DNA from: Verrucomicrobiota bacterium
GTDB lineage: Bacteria; Verrucomicrobiota; Verrucomicrobiia; Opitutales; Oceanipulchritudinaceae
Length of the DNA stretch: 19,648 nucleotides
Direction: 5' to 3'
NCBI GenBank assembly: GCA_009908535.1
Contig: JAAAOD010000019.1
Coordinates: forward strand, 1-19,648
Shown piece by piece: positions 15,721 to 19,648 of this stretch. Position numbers and translations under genes: made by a program. Each line of letters begins with the position of its first letter. The stretch's first letter is position 1. Under the pieces are notes generated by a model, which saw only the letters and a list, made by a program, of their open reading frames with translations, did not search any database and had not been told where the DNA came from.

Positions 15721-16126
15721 AGGGAGCGTGTTCGAGCTGACCGTCGTTGATACGGCGGTAAAAGCAACTGTCACGATGACCGCCACTGTCGTATCGTGTG
15801 TGACAGACCCCCTCCCGCACCGGTTCCACCAGGTAAAGGAGCGAATTCTGCTCGCAGTTGACCCGGACTTCACGGAGGCGGAGCAGATTTCCGCTTCCCG
15901 ATCCCTTGACCCAGAGGCGGTTCCGGCTCGTACTCCAGAAAACGGCCACGCCTTCCTCGAGGGCGGTCCGCAGCGCCTGCTCATTGACGTAGCCAATCAT
16001 CAGCACACGCCCGTCATGGATGCTTTGCGCCACGGCGGGAATGACGCCCGGAGCCTTGGCGGCGATGGCTTCGATTTTACCGAAATCAAGCAGCAAAGCT
16101 CCGCCCTCTTCCAACTCCGTATCCAT
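15671..16126 (-). CDS. hisI: Phosphoribosyl-AMP cyclohydrolase (HisI)
   Basis: Encodes 151 residues from the ATG at 16126. HisI opens the purine ring of PR-AMP in histidine synthesis. Clear signatures are VLMIGYVNEQAL (41-52), FWSTSRNRLWVKG followed by SGN (63-80), CHT (Cys108) and SCFYRR (Cys121). With Cys91 these give the three Zn-binding cysteines. Two features are unusual. The acidic D-C-D-x-D cluster is N-C-E-Q-N here (90-94), and six extra residues lie between CHT and SCF. The C-terminal 25 residues extend beyond the usual end. It lies 31 bp downstream of tsaD; AAAGG directly abuts the ATG, so the exact start is uncertain and an in-frame TTG near 16164 is possible. No other his gene is nearby. 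Confidence 0.9.
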   Translation of the reverse strand: MDTELEEGGALLLDFGKIEAIAAKAPGVIPAVAQSIHDGRVLMIGYVNEQALRTALEEGVAVFWSTSRNRLWVKGSGSGNLLRLREVRVNCEQNSLLYLVEPVREGVCHTRYDSGGHRDSCFYRRINDGQLEHAPYEISWQTGPHRRERLG

Positions 16127-16157
16127 CCTTTCAGGCTGCCGGAAGCCATGGCCTCTT

Positions 16158-17180
16158 TCAAGCAAGTTCCCACGAGGGATCGAAAGTGGTCGGCGCTTCC
16201 CGGCAGGCAAGGGGATCGGCAAAGCGCGTGAAGGCGATCATGGCGGCATTGTCCCCGGTGTGGGCGGGCCGTGCCATGTCCACGGGCAGTCCCAGCCGCC
16301 ACCCCAGCCCGGAAAATTCATCCCGCAAGCGGCGGTTATTGGCCACGCCCCCACTGAGGCCGAGGCTGCGCCAGCGGCCGGCCTCAAGAAACTGTCCCGT
16401 CTTGCGGACAAGGGCGGCCACGACCGCTTCCTGGTAGCTCGCGCAGAGATCCGGCATTTGCCGCGCAAGCTCCGCGTCCCCCATTTTCTCGAGGCGGTAG
16501 CGCAGGCTCGTTTTCAGGCCGGAGAAGGAAAAGCGCTTCTCGCCGCGGGCCCGAAAGGCCTGCGGAAAGGGGTAAGCGGTGGAATCGCCGCCCCGCGCCC
16601 GCTTTTCCAGTTCGGGGCCGCCCGGGTACGGCATCCCGAGGAGCTTCGCCCCCTTGTCGAGCGCTTCCCCGGCGGCGTCGTCGACCGTCTCCGCGAGGAC
16701 GTGCAGGCGCGGTCCTTCCTCGAGGGAAAAAAGGACGGTGTTGCCACCGGAGACGATCAGGCCGAGATGCGGAAGACGCTCCGCGAAAATCGCCGGAAAG
16801 GCGGCAGGATCCCTTTCGTGCACGGCGATAAAAGGGGAGAAGGCGTGCCCGCGGAGATGATTGACCCCGTACACCGGCACTTCGAGGGCCGCCCCGAGGG
16901 CAAGCGAAAGGGACATTCCGAGGGCGAGCGAACCGGCGAGGCCGGGACCCGAGGTGACGGCGATTTCCCGGACCTGCCCTAGCCGCCCGGAGGCGACCAC
17001 CGCCTCCAGCAGAGGTGGAAAGTGGTCGAGATGCTCCCGGCTCGCGAGGTCGGGAACCACGCCCCCATAGGGCTGGTGCCGCGTGATCTGGGAGTGGATC
17101 CACTCGCCGCGCAGGCCGCGCTCCGCGTCAAAGAGCGCAATGGCCGATTCATCGCAGGAGCTCTCCACCCCGAGAATCAT
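16158..17180 (-). CDS. tsaD: TsaD, tRNA N6-threonylcarbamoyladenosine transferase subunit
   Basis: Encodes 340 residues, the typical length of TsaD (YgjD/Kae1), which with TsaB and TsaE transfers the threonylcarbamoyl group to A37 of ANN-reading tRNAs. Motifs run in order: ILGVESSCDES at the start, a PYGGVVPDLASREH segment, SGPGLAGSL, the metal-binding NHLRGHAF with His108 and His112, SGGNT (144-148), the GEALDKGAKLLGMPYPGG loop, SGGVANNRRLR and TGDNAAM with the third ligand Asp310. All key residues are intact. The ATG at 17180 overlaps the stop of the upstream hydrolase gene (ATGA), indicating co-transcription. tsaB and tsaE are not in this window. Confidence 0.97.
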   Translation of the reverse strand: MILGVESSCDESAIALFDAERGLRGEWIHSQITRHQPYGGVVPDLASREHLDHFPPLLEAVVASGRLGQVREIAVTSGPGLAGSLALGMSLSLALGAALEVPVYGVNHLRGHAFSPFIAVHERDPAAFPAIFAERLPHLGLIVSGGNTVLFSLEEGPRLHVLAETVDDAAGEALDKGAKLLGMPYPGGPELEKRARGGDSTAYPFPQAFRARGEKRFSFSGLKTSLRYRLEKMGDAELARQMPDLCASYQEAVVAALVRKTGQFLEAGRWRSLGLSGGVANNRRLRDEFSGLGWRLGLPVDMARPAHTGDNAAMIAFTRFADPLACREAPTTFDPSWELA

Positions 17181-17983
17181 CGCTCCGCCGCCTCCAGATG
17201 CGCCCGCACGCGCCGGACAAAACGGTCGCGCTGATCAAAATGCACATTGTGCCCGGCCCCCGCGACGGTTTCCAGTTTCCCCGCCGGAAAAAACTCCCGG
17301 ATCAGCGGGAGGTCCGCCTCCCCGACAAAACGGGAATTCTCCCCGCGCAGGAAAAGCGCCGGACCCGGCCATGCCGCCTCCCCCGGCGGGGGCATTTGCT
17401 GAAACAGATTCGGAAGGGATTCCTCGAGGAGGGCAAGAGGGACCCTCCAGCGAAAGCCGCCTTCCTCCGCCCTTTCCAGGTTGCTGAGAAGGAATTGCCG
17501 GAAGGCCCAGTCCCTGATCTCAGGGCTTAGTTCCGCCTCCGCCTCCGAACGGCTCTGTAGCTGTTCCACCGGAAGCCGGCGCAGCAGGGCGAACTCCTTT
17601 TCCCATCGCGGAGGATAGGCCCGCGGGGCGATATCAACCACCGTGAGGCTGCTCACCCGCTCCGGGAAACGGCAGGTCAGCAACATGGCCGCCTTTCCCC
17701 CCATGCTGTGTCCGATAAGATGAACGGCCGGAAGCTGCAGGCTCTCGAGCAGGCCGAGGAGGTCCTCCACCATCGCCGGGTAGTCCATCGGACGGAGATG
17801 CGGGCTTTCGCCGTGGTTGCGCAGGTCGGCCGCGAGAACGCGATGCGAGGTCGCCAGGGCTTTCCCGGCGGCGCTCCAGTTGCGGGAGGAACCCAGAAGC
17901 CCGTGCAGGACGAGAACGGGTTTTCCCGCCATCGAGGCTCCCCACTCGCGGACCTGCAATTCGACAGCTGCCATTGCATCCAT
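17177..17983 (-). CDS. Alpha/beta-hydrolase, YbfF-like esterase
   Basis: Encodes 268 residues from the ATG at 17983; a second in-frame ATG at 17974 is possible. GGAAG precedes the first by two bases. The fold is a standard single-domain alpha/beta hydrolase: PVLVLHGLLGSSRNW (oxyanion region, residues 22-36), DLRNHGES (53-60), nucleophile elbow GHSMGG with Ser93, probable acid Asp117 in VVDIAPRAYPP, and His245 in GAGHNVHFD. The order and the DIAP position match YbfF-type esterases, which hydrolyse short acyl esters; the natural substrate is unknown. There is no signal peptide, so it is cytoplasmic. It is the first gene of the tsaD-hisI-DUF58-transglutaminase operon, divergent from mutS with 141 bp between. 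Confidence 0.9.
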   Translation of the reverse strand: MDAMAAVELQVREWGASMAGKPVLVLHGLLGSSRNWSAAGKALATSHRVLAADLRNHGESPHLRPMDYPAMVEDLLGLLESLQLPAVHLIGHSMGGKAAMLLTCRFPERVSSLTVVDIAPRAYPPRWEKEFALLRRLPVEQLQSRSEAEAELSPEIRDWAFRQFLLSNLERAEEGGFRWRVPLALLEESLPNLFQQMPPPGEAAWPGPALFLRGENSRFVGEADLPLIREFFPAGKLETVAGAGHNVHFDQRDRFVRRVRAHLEAAER

Positions 17984-18054
17984 TTCTTCCGGAACCAGCC
18001 TGCAGGTCAACTCCGCGCTTTCCTTCCCCGTCCCGCCGGAACGGCCGTCATCCC

Positions 18055-18066
18055 CCCGGATCCGGG
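18055..18066. repeat. Perfect 12-bp palindrome in the hydrolase/mutS divergent region
   Basis: CCCGGATCCGGG is a perfect palindrome near the middle of the 141-bp intergenic region (17984-18124). It could be an operator for either divergent gene, but short GC palindromes arise by chance in such DNA. No strong promoter hexamers were recognised nearby on either strand. Confidence 0.25.
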
Positions 18067-18124
18067 CGGGATTAAGCATTGCCTCGACAAAGCCATCTTC
18101 AAAGCATGCCCGTTTTTGCCGACC

Positions 18125-19648
18125 ATGCCGTCGTCCCCTCGCAAAAGCACCCCGATGATGCAGCAGTACCTGGAGGTGAAGGCGAAACTCTCGCCGGATA
18201 CCCTCCTGCTCTTCCGGCTGGGTGACTTTTACGAGATGTTCGACGAGGACGCCGACAAGGGCGCGGAGGTGCTCGACATCACCCTGACCCAGCGCAACGG
18301 ACAACCGATGGCGGGCATCCCCTACCACGCCGCCGACGGCTACATCCAGAAATGCCTGCGCGCCGGTTACAAGGTCGCGATCTGCGAGCAGATGGAGACG
18401 CCGAAGCCGGGACAGCTCGTCAAGCGCTCGCTGACGCGGATCCTCACTCCCGGCACCACCCTGGAGGACCAGCACCTCGAGGCCGCGCACAACCAGTATC
18501 TGCTCGCCCTCGACTGGGGCGCAAACGGTTTCGCGGCAGCATGGATGGACCTCAGCACCGGGGATTTCCAAGTCGCGGCGAGCCCTTCCCCGGCCATCCT
18601 CCTCAATGTTTTCCACGCCCTCGATCCGCGGGAGATCGTTCTCCCCGAAGGCGCTCCAGAGGCATGGCAGAGCGCGGACGAGAGCACCGCGAAAAGCATG
18701 GAGGACCTTGCCCGGCTCCTCGAAGGCCGGACCGTCTCGCACCGGCTGCCGGAGCTGTTTGATCCGCGCGGTGGTGCCCGCACCGTCATGGAGACCCTGG
18801 GCGTCCTCAACCTCGACGGCTTCGGCATCGCCCGCGACCATCCCGGCCTCGGTCCCGCCGGAGCCCTCATCGACTACGCAGCGGAGAATCTATGTGCAAC
18901 GCCGGCGAACCTGCGCGGCATCCGCGAGTACCGGACCGCCTCCTGCCTGCAGATCGATCCCGCCACCCTGCGGAACCTCGAGATCTTCCGTTCCAGCAAA
19001 GGCGGGCGCAAGGGTTCTCTCCTCGGCGCCATGGACCGCACTGCGACAGCTGCCGGGGCGCGCCTTCTCGAGCAATACCTCACCCGCCCGCCCCTCGAGC
19101 TTGAGGAACTGCGCCGGCGGCAGGATTGCGTGGAGGAATTCCTTTCCGCCCCCGGACTCACTTCCGAGACCCAGGAATACCTGCGCGGGGTCCGCGACCT
19201 GCCCCGCATTCTCGGGCGCCTGCGCAACGGCCTGCGCAATCCGCGCGAACCGGGGGCCGTCCGGCAGACCCTCCACCAGCTTCCGCACATCCGTTCCGTC
19301 CTCAGCGAGTTCCGCAGCCCCGTCCTCGAACGGCTCGCCGACGGCGTGGAGGAATTCACGGAACTGCGCGAACTTCTGGACCGCGCCCTCAACGACGCCC
19401 TCCCCGCTCAACTCCAGGATGGCGGCTTCATTGCCGACGGTTACGACGGCGAACTGGACCGCCTGCGCTCCCTCACCCGCGATTCCCGCGCCTGGATCCG
19501 CGAGTTCGAGGCCGCCGAAGTCAAACGGAGCGGCATCAAAAACCTCAAGGTGAAGTACAACAACGCCTTTGGCTACTTCATCGAAGTCACGAAGGCGAAC
19601 CTCTCCCTCGTTCCCGATGACTATCTCCGCAAGCAGACCATGACCAAT
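18125..19648 (+). CDS. mutS: DNA mismatch repair protein MutS (3' end cut off)
   Basis: The frame from the ATG at 18125 is open to the last base, giving 508 codons of a protein normally 850-900 residues long. Domain I has RLGDFYEMF (residues 31-39), with the Phe35-x-Glu37 pair that stacks on and contacts a mismatch, then DITLTQRNGQPMAGIPYHA and the GYKVAICEQME segment. The connector, lever and clamp domains follow, including RNLEIF near residue 283 and a C-terminal clamp stretch NNAFGYFIEVTKANLSLVPDDY, where the window ends. The Walker ATPase domain is beyond the edge. MutS detects mispairs and starts MutL-dependent repair. No Shine-Dalgarno precedes the ATG, but the conserved N-terminus begins shortly after it. 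Confidence 0.96.
   Translation, partial: MPSSPRKSTPMMQQYLEVKAKLSPDTLLLFRLGDFYEMFDEDADKGAEVLDITLTQRNGQPMAGIPYHAADGYIQKCLRAGYKVAICEQMETPKPGQLVKRSLTRILTPGTTLEDQHLEAAHNQYLLALDWGANGFAAAWMDLSTGDFQVAASPSPAILLNVFHALDPREIVLPEGAPEAWQSADESTAKSMEDLARLLEGRTVSHRLPELFDPRGGARTVMETLGVLNLDGFGIARDHPGLGPAGALIDYAAENLCATPANLRGIREYRTASCLQIDPATLRNLEIFRSSKGGRKGSLLGAMDRTATAAGARLLEQYLTRPPLELEELRRRQDCVEEFLSAPGLTSETQEYLRGVRDLPRILGRLRNGLRNPREPGAVRQTLHQLPHIRSVLSEFRSPVLERLADGVEEFTELRELLDRALNDALPAQLQDGGFIADGYDGELDRLRSLTRDSRAWIREFEAAEVKRSGIKNLKVKYNNAFGYFIEVTKANLSLVPDDYLRKQTMTN

Noticed and set aside
15721..15996. 92-residue N-terminal extension of the DUF58 frame
   Set aside because: It lies wholly over hisI on the same strand and has no DUF58 character; the ATG at 15720 gives the expected short cytoplasmic lead before the helices.
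17984..18841. N-terminal extension of the hydrolase frame by 286 codons into the mutS region
   Set aside because: The extension is antisense to conserved mutS sequence, and the hydrolase fold begins right after the ATG at 17983.
1..19648. tRNA, rRNA, CRISPR, insertion sequences, prophage or toxin-antitoxin genes
   Set aside because: Both strands were read for these; nothing with cloverleaf-like, regularly repeated, or transposase/integrase-like features was found.

Overview
The window is a dense, GC-rich stretch of bacterial chromosome with about sixteen protein genes and almost no intergenic space. Several junctions are four-base ATGA overlaps. No tRNA, rRNA, CRISPR array, insertion sequence, phage gene or other sign of recent transfer is visible. 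Gene content (MreBCD with PBP2, a LolA-like periplasmic protein, RCK-type antiporter, no sporulation genes) points to a Gram-negative rod. The 7TM-HD/YbeY/DUF502/RecO order and the wording of several proteins suggest Verrucomicrobiota, perhaps Opitutia. That placement is inference and was not tested against any database.

Region 1 (1-4858, + strand): the 3' part of a PgpH-type membrane HD phosphohydrolase, then ybeY, a DUF502 membrane protein, a short RecO and a secreted LolA-like protein. This is a variant of the common phoH/pgpH/ybeY/era/recO neighbourhood, which joins RNA maturation, repair and nucleotide signalling. Region 2 (4867-7918, - strand): a large CPA2 (Kef-like) cation/proton antiporter with two RCK_C domains, followed after 4 bp by a GPP34/GOLPH3-family protein. 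Region 3 (8042-12367, + strand): the cell-shape operon mreB-mreC-mreD-mrdA, transcribed divergently from the antiporter. Region 4 (12399-17983, - strand): an operon read as alpha/beta hydrolase, tsaD, hisI, DUF58 protein, transglutaminase-like membrane protein, converging on mrdA. Region 5 (18125-end, + strand): the first 508 codons of mutS, divergent from the hydrolase.

Most of the window is housekeeping: elongasome and peptidoglycan synthesis, tRNA t6A modification, histidine synthesis, mismatch repair, RecFOR repair and rRNA maturation. I do not see a convincing new defence or mobile system. The observations most worth checking are the antiporter-GPP34 pair, with its RCK_C-only antiporter and a possible c-di-AMP link to the PgpH-like protein; a HisI lacking the usual acidic D-x-D-x-D cluster; a YbeY with Asp in place of its third metal-binding His; and a DUF58/transglutaminase pair attached to tsaD-hisI with no MoxR ATPase beside it.
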